A stretch of DNA of 64,000 bases from Galaxea fascicularis (Eukaryota > Cnidaria > Anthozoa > Scleractinia > Euphylliidae): NCBI GenBank assembly GCA_948470475.1, contig OX419345.1, forward strand, positions 6,149,590 through 6,213,589, written 5' to 3'. Each line of letters begins with the position of its first letter. Positions within the stretch are counted from its first letter, which is position 1. The notes beneath the pieces are model-generated. The model did not search any database and was not told the origin of the DNA. It saw only the letters and a list, made by a program, of their open reading frames with translations. A program made the position numbers and the translations under genes. Positions 46,701 through 57,117 of the stretch are shown in pieces.

Positions 46701-49700
46701 CATTGGTCCCAAGGCTGTGCTCTAAGAAAAGTAGTTGGGCACCCAATATCTGAACCCTTGAAATCCTGGCAGGGTTCAAAATAGCAGCCGGCACTTTGGT
46801 CACACTTGCCAGCGATTTTTCACGGAATCAATAGAAACTTACATCTATTGATCGGCGAAAAAATCAGCCTTGGGAAAAAAGTCTATAAATTCAGGCTAAA
46901 AGCTCTGATTTTATTTTGACATCATGAGTAAAATACTTGAGAGTACAACAAGAAACAATGTATAAAACATTAACTATTAACACACAGAGGACATCAAAAC
47001 ATGGTATGCAGTCATGCTACATCTATGCGCCTGCAGCTCGTAGCATACGTCTTTGTTGTTACCATATTTTAACATCATCTGTGCATTAGGGCATGCTCAC
47101 ACTGCCAAATGGAATCTTTTTGTTACATAAAATCAATAAAACAATGAAAAATCATTACCAAAGTCAAGCCTGTCTTTTGGGTTCCTCCTCAACAGTCCAA
47201 TCAAAAGATCTTTCAAGTTTTTAGATGTACCAGCTGGAATACTGTTTTTTGTTTTGTAGGAAAAAAGAAAATAAGTTAACATAATGTTAATATATATACT
47301 ATGTGTACAGTACATTATAGCAACAAAATTGATGGGATTAAAGATATAAAACACCAGTTAGAAATAAAAAATGTATAGCATGGAAAACAAACCTTATTCG
47401 TTTGTTATGTGTATGCAATAAGCTTATTGATATGAGGTTAACTCTGCTAGAACATTATTTTTAACATGTTTTAGTGCACCTATCAATGTTAAGCTGCAGG
47501 GGGGTGGAGGGGGGGTGGGACGGGTGGGCATAGGTGGGGGATTTAACCTCGCTTCATTTTTTCTGTTCAAATGCCCAACCCCAGGGATGTTATCATTGTT
47601 CAAAAGAGTACAAATTCCCCACTAACGTTTAAAGTCAAATGTCCCGACCCACAGGCCGCAATGATCAAAAGCCCCTGGCACGGGCAGACTTCTTACGTCA
47701 AATACCCTGCCTATGCCCGGCCTCCCCTACTGCGGATTAACATTGATAGGTGCATAAGTAGACTTGTAATTCTTCAGTGAAGTTGAAAACTCCCCAGAAG
47801 TACAAAACTGTACAACAACTGTACTAGCCTTTGCTAACTGCAGGCAGTGCATTAATCCCTGTAATAATATTTCATAATTCAATAAACTGTCTGTCTGTCT
47901 GTCTGTCTGTCTTTAAAGCCAACAATGTCAAATCTTGGTTCTTGACTTCTGATGCTCACACAAATTGGACATTAGGTTTCAATAAACAGCAAGATTAAGT
48001 CAACAATTACAGTGTAAGACTAAAGAGCACTGGCACAATGATGAACTTGATACTCGGCTGATTCCATGTATAGCAACCACAGAATTCTTAAATTTTGTCT
48101 GAGCCTCAAAGTCCACTGATGCATGGCTTGTGTAAATTTTTACATTCACATACAAGTAAATGATGAATGTATATTTTGCAAGTACACTGTATTATGCAAT
48201 TGTAGTTATTTTTTATATTTTTTCTTCAGTTAATAGATAAACTAAAGCTATTACATCACAGTCATGGTCACTCACTTGGGTGAAATTATTTTGCTCTTCT
48301 CATAAAACTTTTTCAGCTGCTGAGGGCTGTTTGCCTGAAAAAAGAGTACAAAGTCAGTTCAGCACTCTCATCCTGTTCAAGCAAACTATTGGGAATAAAA
48401 TGCTATGATTCAATTAACCCTGAAATTTAGAGTAGTGTACAGTTGAGGTAATAGGGGCCTTAAGATACAACCATGGCATCAAGGAAAATGTAACTGCAAA
48501 ATATAACTTTGCACAATTTAAGTCTTTCATGGTTTTTCCACCTTGTTAGACCGTTACAATAGTGAAGTACAGGTGTATTCAAAAAATAAATTGGTTCCAG
48601 CGGACTTAGAGTGAAAACAGAGAATAACAGATTCTCTGATACATGCACACATTGTCGTCACAACCACAAATTTGGTGATTTCACGTCGTTGTTAATAAAG
48701 AGTACTGCAAAAATAAGAACTACAACTTGTGCTACACATGCAGCATAATTATTTTGCTCTTTAAGCCAATCATATCCTGTTTTGTAACATTGCCATTGAT
48801 ATCACTGTTGTAGATCTTAAGGTCCCTAATCACTGTTGATGGGCATACCTGAAAAGGGGCCTTCCCTGTTAAGCACTGGTATACAATCGTCCCTACACTC
48901 CAAAGATCTGCTTTAGCATCGTATGCTTTGGACATTATCACTTCAGGAGCCTGAAAGCAAGATATACATTCATGTAATTTGTAATTTTGTCTTACTCTTG
49001 CAAGAAATTATCCATGAAGTACAACATGCCAAAAAATTTAACATTTAAAATTATTATTTTTACCATATACATCGGAGATCCACACAATGTTGCTGCCATC
49101 ATTTCACCAGGCAGGAACCTTGCAAAACCAAAGTCAGCTAAAACAGCAAAAGAAATTACAAATCAAATAAAAACAAGTTTTTTTTTTTAAGATTTAAGAA
49201 GTATATGCATCAAGAGGTTTCATCTGGAGTGAATACTTTGGTGAGGGTTATCACAAAGAATGATGATAAAAAAAAATTCTAAATTACTAATGGTAGTAAG
49301 AGGACTAGATGCAACTGAATATAAACCATCCACCGTGATCATGCAAAATAACCCGACTTCTTATTAATCCAGGACTTCCTGATTCGACTGTCGGGCTTGA
49401 ACTATTATTCTTTAAGTGCCCTGTTCCGAGATCAAGAGATGATTAACAAGGAGCAGAACTTACCAATCTTAACTTTGATCTGAGATGGCGAGGGCGTAGT
49501 TATTCCTGAGTGGTGCAGAAGCAGATTTTGCGGCTTCAGATCTCTGTGTACAACACCTTTGGACTGCAGAGTACACATGGCAGAGGCTGACAATGTAAAA
49601 CAAAACATTGCACATGTATCACCTTGATAGTTTGAGGGATGACCTTACAAGTAATTAAAAGCTTTGAACGTTTATTCAATTATTGAAAATTAATTATCAG

Positions 49701-52700
49701 AGGGCAGCTACTACACCATGCACCTAGCATGAATTTAAAATTTACCTTGACCATTCAGGTTTAAGATTGGAAAAAATGATGAATAAGATTATGCAATTAG
49801 GCAAAAATATGTTCAAGCCATGGCTAGTACTCTGGTCCCACAAACGAGGGGAGGGTGACCTAACAAGACTGATGGCTTTGCTTTGTTTTCATTTTACACA
49901 AAGGACTCAAATAATTATTCTTAGTTTATACAAAACAAAGAACGCTGCTTACAATAACAATTATTATGTTACTTAAATTACTGACAGTACTTGAAACACT
50001 ACGAACAACACAATACTTACAGACTTAATCGTTTGTAACCGGGTACCAGTGGTTTCATAACTTAAGTTCTAGTTCAGCTGATCTAAAAAACATGGCAACT
50101 TCACATTTTTTCACTGCAACAGCACTTAACAATTTTTAAATTACCTATCTGTCGTAAAAATATGTGGATTGTATCCTCACTAAGAGTCCCTTTTTCTGCA
50201 ACAAAAAAGGAGAAACTCCAAATCAAAAATTAATTTAAAAAATTTGATCTCAGTTATACCAATTTCAGGGTTTCACGGATTTCATTTTTAACCTGAGATG
50301 CAGTAATCACCTTTCTTGGAGAAAAGCTCACATTAGCCCCTGCATGGTGAAAGCATCAAATTACAGAATTAAACATCTATACTCCAAAGAGCTTACCCAC
50401 AAGGGACCTACCCCCTAAAAATCAAAATAAAACCAAATCAAATTGACAGATAACATTGTAACAAGAAGCCTACCACGAAGATAGTCTGCAAGATCCCCTC
50501 CATTGCAATACTGCAAAAAGAAGAAATGTGAGGACAATGTTAACAGAAAAAAAGAGGAACATTTCTATTAAAATTTCCTTAAATTCCTTTCATGAAATTT
50601 GACAATTATAGGATTTCTGTTGGCATTACATCAAAAGGGTTTACTTTGTCACCTGATCAGTGAATATACAAAGACAGATGAAAAGCATTTAGGAGCTGAG
50701 GGCTGGATTATTATTTCACCTGGAATAGAAGATCACTGAGCTGGGAGGCCGATAATCAAATAATAATAATAACTGATTAAAAAGAAGTTTTATTCTGCAT
50801 CTGATTATCTGCATCCATGATTTGAGCAAGCAATGGGATGGTATGGATCTTTCCTTAGTACAATAATACATAATGTTAATATTATCCACAACTACGTGTA
50901 TAATAACAGACTTTATCTAGTAAAAGGACATTGCAAAAGAGTGGATTCATCTGCATCAACTGGCAACAGTTAACACACAAGAAACCATCATTCTGCTTGG
51001 GAGTCACAAACATAACTTTGAATTCATTAGAAACACAAAAATATGTTATTAGATGTGCAACCTAGACCATAAAAAAACACTACCAGCACAGTATAATTAA
51101 TAAATTAAATACAAACCTCCATAACAAGAAATACACTGTTGGAGGTTTCCTAAAGATTGCAGAAAACAAAACAGTCAAATTAGCATTTCTATGTAAACAT
51201 GCAAATAAGCCTCTCATGAAACTGAGATAACACTTTATAGCAGTGTTCCAAGATACTCCACACTACTTCTCAACTCTGCTTCAATCCCAGCCTCTCTAGA
51301 AATTTCACTTCAATTTTCATTTTAAAAATGTTGGCTTTTGAGACCACCTTTCCTCTTGGATTTAAAATGGACCCTCCCTGGGTTTGGGCCAGATGAATAT
51401 TTTTTCAGGACAACACTCAGTGTGGACAGCCTTAGATTTCTTTAAGAAAAACATGATTTAAATCATGCAAGGCAGATATAATTCAAAACAAAACCAAAAT
51501 ATTACTCTTGCTTCTCCTCAGTTACAACGAAAGTGGTACTCATAAACTATGACATAACTGAAATAGAATGTATATTTTTCTTAAACAATAGTACATTTCC
51601 ACTTGGCAGGGTTTTATCTATCCATGTGGGGGCTCCTCTTTGCTCCCCCTGAGGCCAAGCTAGTAAGCGAGAGAAGCAGTTTTAATTTAGGTGAAACCAA
51701 AATGTACTGCTTGCATAGGAAAAGTACTTTGTACAGTGTCCAAGGTATTTATTATTGCAGGTATCATAGTTTACCATAAATATCCAGAAATTTGATTACT
51801 GGAGATAGGGCTACTTGGAATATGCAAGGAATGATAGGAAGCTCAGAAAAGACACAGATAACGAAATAATGCTTTGAAATTTTCGAGTTTTATTTAGATA
51901 GCAGATTTTTTTTTTTTTTGCAAATTATTATGACTAGAAAACATTGCATTTATTCATTACCTGACAATCAAAAAGTGAAACAACATTTTCGTGGTGAAGT
52001 TCCTGTCAAATGAAGAAAGATAACAGCTCCGTTATTGAAAGCGTGAATGTTACAAGATAAAACCTTGACATGCTGAAATCACGTGCTAAAGTAGTACACA
52101 AGACAGCGCTGTGACCGATTTCCACTGACAATGTGAAATGCAATGAACCAACTAATTATTGCATCAGAAATTCGTGCTGGTTTGTCCGCATAAAATTCAT
52201 GTAGTCTTCGTTTTACCTTTAGAATCTTAATTTCCTTGGCCAGGAGATTTTGAGTCTTGGAGAGGTTTTTCTTCGCAATAACCTTGATGGCTACGACAAA
52301 ATCATCTTTCTGTTAGGGGAAGATATCGAACCAAGAAAAAGGTTTTAGGTTAGATTTCACGCAAATATGAGGAGAAAATAATTTAGACGACAACAGATTT
52401 AAGCTTACAGCTGTACATAAAGCTTCATGTGCTCAGTGAACATTTTAATACACGGTGTATACCACAAGCAGGCTTACAAATCATAATAAAAAAACCCGTG
52501 ATAAGATTCAAAGGTCTACGTAAAAAGGTCTACGGAATATTTAAGCTTACGAATTAAGCCTTAATTACGTACAGAAATACGCAAAAAAGGGCACTAATTG
52601 TTAAAGGCCAAAGTTATCAAACAAGAAAACGACTCGAAAATTACTAATCGGGAAAAAGAATATCATAAGTTTGTCACGCAGAAGAACAAATCAATGTATC

Positions 52701-52882
52701 TTATGATACCCTGTATTGTTTATAAATACGAGCATAAGACAGTGCAGTATTTTCGATTGTTCGCCACAAACTGATAAGGAAAAATTTACCTTTTTGTGAT
52801 GTCCCTTGAAAACCACTGCAAAAGCTCCATGTCCTATCAGGTCTTTCTTCTTGTAAACGAATTCACCAACTTGTTCTGCCAT
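35169..52882 (-). CDS. ULK1/2 (Atg1/unc-51) autophagy-initiating kinase, 26 exons
   Basis: Reconstructed from conserved protein segments and GT/AG borders; all phases join and give 1,041 residues (ULK1/2 are about 1,040-1,050). It carries an N-terminal Ser/Thr kinase (about 1-270), a Ser/Pro-rich linker and the C-terminal EAT/MIT-repeat region that in this family binds ATG13/FIP200. Exons, 5' to 3': 52790-52882, 52217-52309, 51961-52002, 51117-51149, 50474-50510, 50145-50195, 49464-49586, 49064-49137, 48849-48950, 48276-48334, 47159-47241, 46407-46457, 45853-45932, 44893-45022, 43791-43864, 43276-43309, 42934-42982, 41310-42484, 40587-40738, 39666-39791, 39154-39203, 38543-38661, 37359-37465, 37007-37048, 36378-36422, 35169-35270. 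Exon 17 (42934-42982) is supported mainly by phase. The protein ends QKCIL-stop, about 14 residues short of the usual tail, so an unseen last exon is possible. Role: starts autophagosome formation. Confidence 0.92.
35796..36194 (+). mobile_element. tRNA-derived SINE (family 2, about 400 bp)
   Basis: The tRNA-like head (GGTTGGCTCAGTTGGTTGAG, then GGGTTCAATCCCC B box) is followed by a conserved central body (AGGAGAAAGTGCTGCC, GGGACGTTAAAGAACCCAC) and an (ATTACC)n tail. Inserted in the last ULK intron, antisense to the gene. Appears full length. Confidence 0.85.
37946..38450. mobile_element. MITE in ULK intron 22
   Basis: CAGGTATGTTGGCCACC and its inverse GGCCACCAACATGCCTG bracket about 500 bp rich in TAGGGATTTTTAGGG units. 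No coding capacity. Confidence 0.7.
38880..39035. repeat. Perfect 69-bp inverted repeat in ULK intron 21
   Basis: Arms 38880-38948 and 38967-39035 are exact reverse complements by reading, separated by 18 nt. The inner part includes AAGTGGAGGCTCTTGCGGGG. It could form a long RNA hairpin in either strand's transcript. Confidence 0.9.
40426..40449. repeat. (AATA)n microsatellite
   Basis: Five to six AATA units in ULK intron 19. Confidence 0.85.
41310..42484 (-). CDS. ULK Ser/Pro-rich linker exon 18 (part of the ULK gene)
   Basis: One 1,175-nt exon encodes most of the disordered linker: many SP/TP and PxSP sites (for example SPPSPSSLP), RRRRSSSPG and two FTVGS motifs, the first of which resembles the vertebrate VFTVGSPP segment. 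HSCPAIL resembles the vertebrate HSAPNLS segment that carries a TORC1-regulated serine; this equivalence is inferred. Upstream, exons 15-16 (43791-43864, 43276-43309) join to give FVLVP, an LC3-interacting-region-type motif aligned with the family's DDFVMVP. Confidence 0.85.
42745..42780. repeat. (ATG)n microsatellite
   Basis: About ten GAT/ATG units within a GA/TG-rich stretch of the ULK intron. Confidence 0.9.
44252..44414. mobile_element. MITE with CAGGGCTCGAAATT ends
   Basis: CAGGGCTCGAAATT at 44252 and its exact inverse ending at 44414. Inside, TGGCGACCAG units occur in direct and diverged copies. In a ULK intron. Confidence 0.8.
46097..46263. repeat. Inverted-repeat element, copy of 24463-24566
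   Basis: CTCACTAACCTCG and CTCGGTTAGTAAGAG flank a palindromic GGCCATAA core. In a ULK intron. Confidence 0.65.
46407..52882 (-). CDS. ULK kinase-domain exons 1-12 (part of the ULK gene)
   Basis: Glycine loop [11 protein letters not shown] is in exon 1. The VAIK lysine K40 and the helix-C glutamate E57 are in exon 2. The catalytic loop HRDLKPQN (D132, N137) is in exon 7, and DFG (D159) with the activation-loop threonine T174 in MAATLCGSP in exon 8. APE spans the exon 8/9 border. Numbering is offset by 6 from human ULK1 (K46, D138, T180). All residues needed for catalysis are present. Several exons are very short (33, 37, 42 and 51 nt). The segment GEFFTHPFL closes the kinase fold in exon 12. 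Confidence 0.92.
47474..47755. mobile_element. MITE with TGCACCTATCAATGTTAA ends
   Basis: TGCACCTATCAATGTTAA at 47474 and its exact inverse ending at 47755. GC-rich interior with G and C runs. In a ULK intron. Confidence 0.8.
47887..47912. repeat. (CTGT)n microsatellite
   Basis: Six to seven CTGT units. Confidence 0.9.
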
Positions 52883-53292
52883 TGCTAGAAAGAGATGCTG
52901 TTTTCAGAAGACAGAAAGGAGAAAAGAGTTTCCCTTCGTCCGAGAATTTTCTGGAGGACGAATGCGGCAAAATCGAAGCGAAATGATCGCCAAACGCGGC
53001 AGTTAGACGAGGACTAAGGTGTCCCTTTGCTGAACGAACTAACAACATAACTATTATCCGTCCTCCATGGCTACATCTTTAAGTTCCTTCCCTCAAAAAA
53101 ATCTTCTTCGTCGATGAAAAGGGTTTGTTTTGTTTATGTTCGGTGAATGCATTTTATTTCACCGCGCAAAATAAAAGTCATCGAATGACGTCAGTTACTG
53201 GGAGGTCACTTAGCTGAGAGGGAAGGTTACAAAGCTGTGCCTCACTGAACAAAGTTCAGAGGAAGCACCGACGAAAAATAGGCAAGAACGTC
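52883..53292. promoter_or_regulatory. Probable bidirectional promoter region of ULK
   Basis: About 410 bp lie between the ULK start codon (reverse) and a forward ATG followed directly by a donor (ATGGTAAGCC at 53293). GC and CpG content rises here relative to the flanks. A CRE-like TGACGTCA (GAATGACGTCAGT) lies near 53186. Transcription start sites are not determined. Confidence 0.4.
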
Positions 53293-53637
53293 ATGGTAAG
53301 CCAAATATGTAAATCCGTATTCCTCTATTGTCCTGATCTATTGTCCTGTAAATGTACTTTATTGTCTTCTTTTATATGTGCTCTAAATGTGGGCTAGCAT
53401 GAAGTTTTTGCCGAAAAATATGTACGAAAATTTTATAATAATAGCTGTGGAAATCTTTTCCAGGTAAGCTTGAGTTTGCTTTTTACTTTATAACCTAAAT
53501 TATTAAAACCCACGTAACTTATTCCTATTTGAACCACTATGAGAGGCCCAACTTTACTGAATTTGTACTGTATTGGAAAAAAAAAAATTATGTCATACTG
53601 AGAGTAAAAAGTATGATATTGAGTTAAGCTTATAGGC

Positions 53638-53810
53638 CTTATGCAAAAATGGTTGCCTTTAAATTATTCTTTTGTTCATATTCAAAATAGCCCAACTAAA
53701 CTCGCTCGGGATAACAAATTCTTTAGAATTTTTGTCTCAAAAACGAGGTTAGTTGGACTATTTTTAAAATGAACAAAGGAATAATTTAAAGGCAACCATT
53801 TTTGCATAGG
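53638..53810. mobile_element. MITE with CCTTATGCAAAAATGGTTGC ends
   Basis: Arms of about 32 bp at 53638 and ending 53810 are inverse copies. Interior non-coding. Confidence 0.75.
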
Positions 53811-53921
53811 GTTTGTACCACTCCCAAGTTTGACAAAAAATCTACCGTTCGATGGTGCGTTCTTACGACGTCCGTTACGCGAGTGAGGACATGTTGCGTG
53901 ACAAAGTTGCGCGCGCGTTAT

Positions 53922-54150
53922 TAGGGAGCTTAATTAAGCACGCACGTTTTTGAGACGCGGACGGCAACCGGAAGTGAATATTTCGCACCCCAGGTTAGCG
54001 GTCTCAACCAGACTTTTAAACTTAGGGTCTCTAATAGTGAAAAGATACTTAGCGATATAAATATAGTTGTGTGAAGACAAGTTAAAAGGGAAAACATCTC
54101 ACTTCCGGTTGCCGTTCGCGTCTGAAAAACGCGCGTGCTTAAGCTCCCTA
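53922..54150. mobile_element. MITE with TAGGGAGCTTAA ends
   Basis: About 55-bp terminal inverted repeats (TAGGGAGCTTAA... GACGGCAACCGGAAGTGA). A TA flanks both sides of the GGGAGC ends, compatible with a TA target duplication. Half-element relatives are at about 60326 and 56839. Confidence 0.75.
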
Positions 54151-54689
54151 TTGTCTCATTCTGTTCGGAAGTATTGTTTCATGAGTTAACTCCTTTTTTC
54201 TAAGAACGTCTAATTTTCAAGCTGAGGCTGAACTGAGAGTGGATGTTCTTATTCGTTCATGTTTTGAGCCCGAAACAGTTATTGTATTAAATTAGGTGGT
54301 ACAGAATTTCAGAAATTCAATGCGAACGTGGAACGTGACCATTGTGCTCTGTATCTGGTCAAATTACTCTGGCTGGCCTGGAAAATGAAATTCGATAGTA
54401 ATTTTTGTTTTTGTCAACAGTAAAAAGAACTTTATTAACAACACAGGAACAAATAAATACATCTTTCACAAAAAAAACTTTTAAAAAACGGCTTCCTACG
54501 ATTGCAATAGGCAAAAAGCAGTTTTAAATTACAGCTAAAGTTTGTTAGTTCATGTTTGTCACTCAAAGCACGGATGGGTTTTGATTATGTTGGACAAAAA
54601 GTGGCAAGGTTATTTACATCAATCCCTCGTAATAAAATGGTGATTTCACGTGAAACCATAGCCTGCGGTGCAGCCGGACTTGTTACTCC

Positions 54690-54781
54690 TAGCCAGCGAG
54701 CAAGCTCTCTATTTGGGTCTCACGCCAGATTTATTTTGGGCGGGAGCGAGAGACCCAAAAAGACAGCTTGCTCGCAGGCTA
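54690..54781. mobile_element. Short MITE, TAGCCxGCGAGCAAGCT ends
   Basis: TAGCCAGCGAGCAAGCT and AGCTTGCTCGCAGGCTA, with an inner TTTGGGTCTC / GAGACCCAAA pair. Related ends at 56952-57117. Confidence 0.7.
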
Positions 54782-54874
54782 GTCACTCGAGGTCTTGGTT
54801 AAAACCGAGATACAGGGCGCAGGTTTTGTCACACAAGGTCACTCTGATGTCTTCACTTGCGTAACGGACGTCAG

Positions 54875-55051
54875 CAGGCGTGGATTTGGGGGGTGAATTT
54901 TTGTAATAATGTAATAGAACCAAAGCCTGGTTGAGGTGTTTATTTCAATATTTTAGGGATTAGAAAAAAAAAAGAAAGCAGGGGGTTCAGAAAAAAAAAG
55001 GGGGGGGGGGGTGAAAATTCACCCATTTTACCTCTCCTGGATCCGCGCCTG
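54875..55051. mobile_element. MITE with CAGGCGYGGAT ends
   Basis: CAGGCGTGGATT and ATCCGCGCCTG, plus inner GGGTGAATTTTT / AAAATTCACCC. It contains A and G homopolymers near 54966-55012. Confidence 0.65.
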
Positions 55052-55376
55052 GTCATATAACTTCACATTGAACTGCATTTTTTCTTAAAATGCAAGCCTA
55101 AATATGGTATGATTCCAGTACTGATGATCCAGTTGTTGATATGATAGTCTTGATCATGATGTCATCAAATAGGTGTTTGTAAGGTGCAGGGATTTGAATG
55201 ATGCCTGTAGCCAAAACCTGTTTTCCAGGCGACACGTTGATAGTAGTGAGTACTGCAGGTGACGCATTCAGCAGAGTTCCACGGTCGAATCTGTGGTTTG
55301 TCTTGGGGTGTGTCGTTTTTGCTTAGTCAGTGTTGCGCTGTATCTTCTCCCAGTCTCACCGACATCAGTGGCCTGA

Positions 55377-55630
55377 GGCCATGTCCACACTGATGCGTTT
55401 TTGTTTGAATGCGTTTTCGATAGGTGTAAAAACGCATCGATTGATCTGCGTCCACACTGATACGGATGCCGTAGCGTTTTCAATACGATTCACTTTCAAC
55501 AGCGTTTTCAAAAGGATCCGTTTTCGATGAAAACGCCCAGCGTTTTCGAGCGTATCAGTGTGGACGGGAGGCCAAAACGCATACATATCAATGCGTCTTC
55601 AAACAAAAACGCATCAGTGTGGACATGGCC
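55377..55630. mobile_element. 254-bp MITE with TGA target duplication
   Basis: GGCCATGTCCACACTGATGC and its inverse, flanked by TGA at 55374-55376 and 55631-55633. Interior is made of GCGTTTTCGA/AAAACGC motifs in both orientations. The 3-bp duplication fits PIF/Harbinger. Confidence 0.85.
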
Positions 55631-55740
55631 TGAGAAGCCATCCCAGTCAGTATTTTATATTTATAAACTGCTTGCTGTCTGTCCTTCGTGTTCGTCCTAT
55701 CATAACGTTTCGTCAGTGGTTGTCGCAAAGTATTTGACAT

Positions 55741-56833
55741 ACTAGGTGATTTTATACGCCGATCGCAGCGATTTTGATCGCCAGCGAAAATCGCGAGCGA
55801 ATTTCGCCGTTGATTAATGCGGGCACACTTGGCGCTTTTCTACGCCGATCGCGGTTACTTGACACTCAAATTTTGTTCCTAGGTTCCAAGCATCGTAACC
55901 GCCCGCCATTTTCAAAATTCACGTGATAAAAGTCGCCTAACCTGATTGGTTGACTCATCTGGCGATTCGCAGCGATGAGCGAACAAAATCGCTGGAACGG
56001 GCCCACTAGGCGAATTTAGGCTACGTTCACACGGTACCGGACGAATTTTCTACCGGTTGAAAATTGGTCCAGTTAGGGGTTCTGTTCACACGGAACCACG
56101 CTAAACGTACGAAAATTTAGACGCCTCGCCGTTCAAAAATTTGAACGCCAAAATCGAGGACGAATTTTTAGCCGGTACGGTCGAAAATTTAACCGGCGCT
56201 TTGTCAACACCTTGACCGTTTAAATATTTGTACGGCAGAGGTGTGGTTGCATGGATGCGTGATAACTGAGCCGGCCATGGATGACTGAAGAAAGGTCTAG
56301 AGATTATGAAGATGCAGGCTCATGATTAAAGTGTTTGACAATATGAAAGAAAAACTAATATCATATCTTCGAATAGCAACTAATTCAATTAAAAAATAAC
56401 ATCTATCTATAAAAGTAAATCTGGTCAAAGGCAATTGCTGCATCGACAGCCGATGAAATTTAACTTAGTTAAAAGTCTCCGAAAGGATGATGCATAAGGT
56501 GCGTTTTTTACAGCGGATGGATCTTTACCGTTATCGCTACCATCGATTGCCTTCCACTCTCTAGACGCCATTTTGGAGTTTGCTAAAGTACTCAGCCCAT
56601 GGGCAGATGGTAAAATTGCTGACAAAAGTTAAAATTCAACCGGTTAGTCAGTTCGGTGTGAACAGAGAGGAAATATTGCACAGTTCCGTGTGAACATGTC
56701 AGGTCAAATTTTTCAATCGGTCGAAAATTCGTCCGTTACCGTGTGAACTAGCCTTAATCGCTGATGTCTGATATGCCAGATACCGGCGATTTTATACGCC
56801 GATTGCCGCGGTCGGCGTATAAAATCGCCTAGT
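55741..56833. mobile_element. Outer MITE carrying a nested element
   Basis: ACTAGGTGATTTTATACGCC at 55741 and its inverse GGCGTATAAAATCGCCTAGT ending at 56833. A second palindrome of the same motif lies at 56785-56829. Interrupted by the element at 56019-56753. Confidence 0.75.
56019..56753. mobile_element. 735-bp element with TTA target duplication, nested
   Basis: Ends GGCTACGTTCACACGG and CCGTGTGAACTAGCC, both continuing into an ACGGACGAATTTT-like stretch; TTA at 56016-56018 and 56754-56756. No transposase. PIF/Harbinger-like. Younger than its host element. Confidence 0.85.
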
Positions 56834-56951
56834 GTGTCACCCCTGAGCACGGCAACGGCAACGAGAACGCCATAAAACCATGTAATGAATCGCTCTGCAC
56901 GTGCGTTTTACAGTTTTGTTACAAAAGCGCTTAAGCTCGCTATTTAATGAC

Positions 56952-57117
56952 TAGTCTGCGAGCAAGCTTTTTTTTTTTTAGATCTCGCGCAACTGAGATT
57001 TACTTCGGGCGCGAGCGATGGATGCGAGCTGCGAGCAGGCGAAGCGAGCCGTGAGAGGATTGGGGGCGGGCACTATAAATCTCCCGAAGCCCCAGTAGAG
57101 AACTTTCTCGCAGGCTA
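56952..57117. mobile_element. MITE with TAGTCTGCGAGCAAGC ends
   Basis: TAGTCTGCGAGCAAGCT and CTCGCAGGCTA form the ends. Related to the element at 54690. Confidence 0.6.

Larger units (their letters stand above)
53293..54456 (+). other. Possible divergent transcript with short exons
   Basis: ATG at 53293-53295 is followed by GTAAGCC. A CTAG acceptor near 53397 opens a 66-nt in-phase frame (HEVFAEKYVRKFYNN...) ending at 53463 with CAG-GTAAGC. A third stretch after TTTCAG near 54312 is open (KFNANVERDHCALYL...) to a TAA at about 54421, with AATAAA at 54450. The product would be under 70 residues and is not recognised. It may equally be a non-coding RNA or chance. Confidence 0.2.

Noticed and set aside
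47887..47912. CRISPR-like repeat
   Set aside because: Simple tetranucleotide satellite; no spacer structure anywhere in this eukaryotic window.
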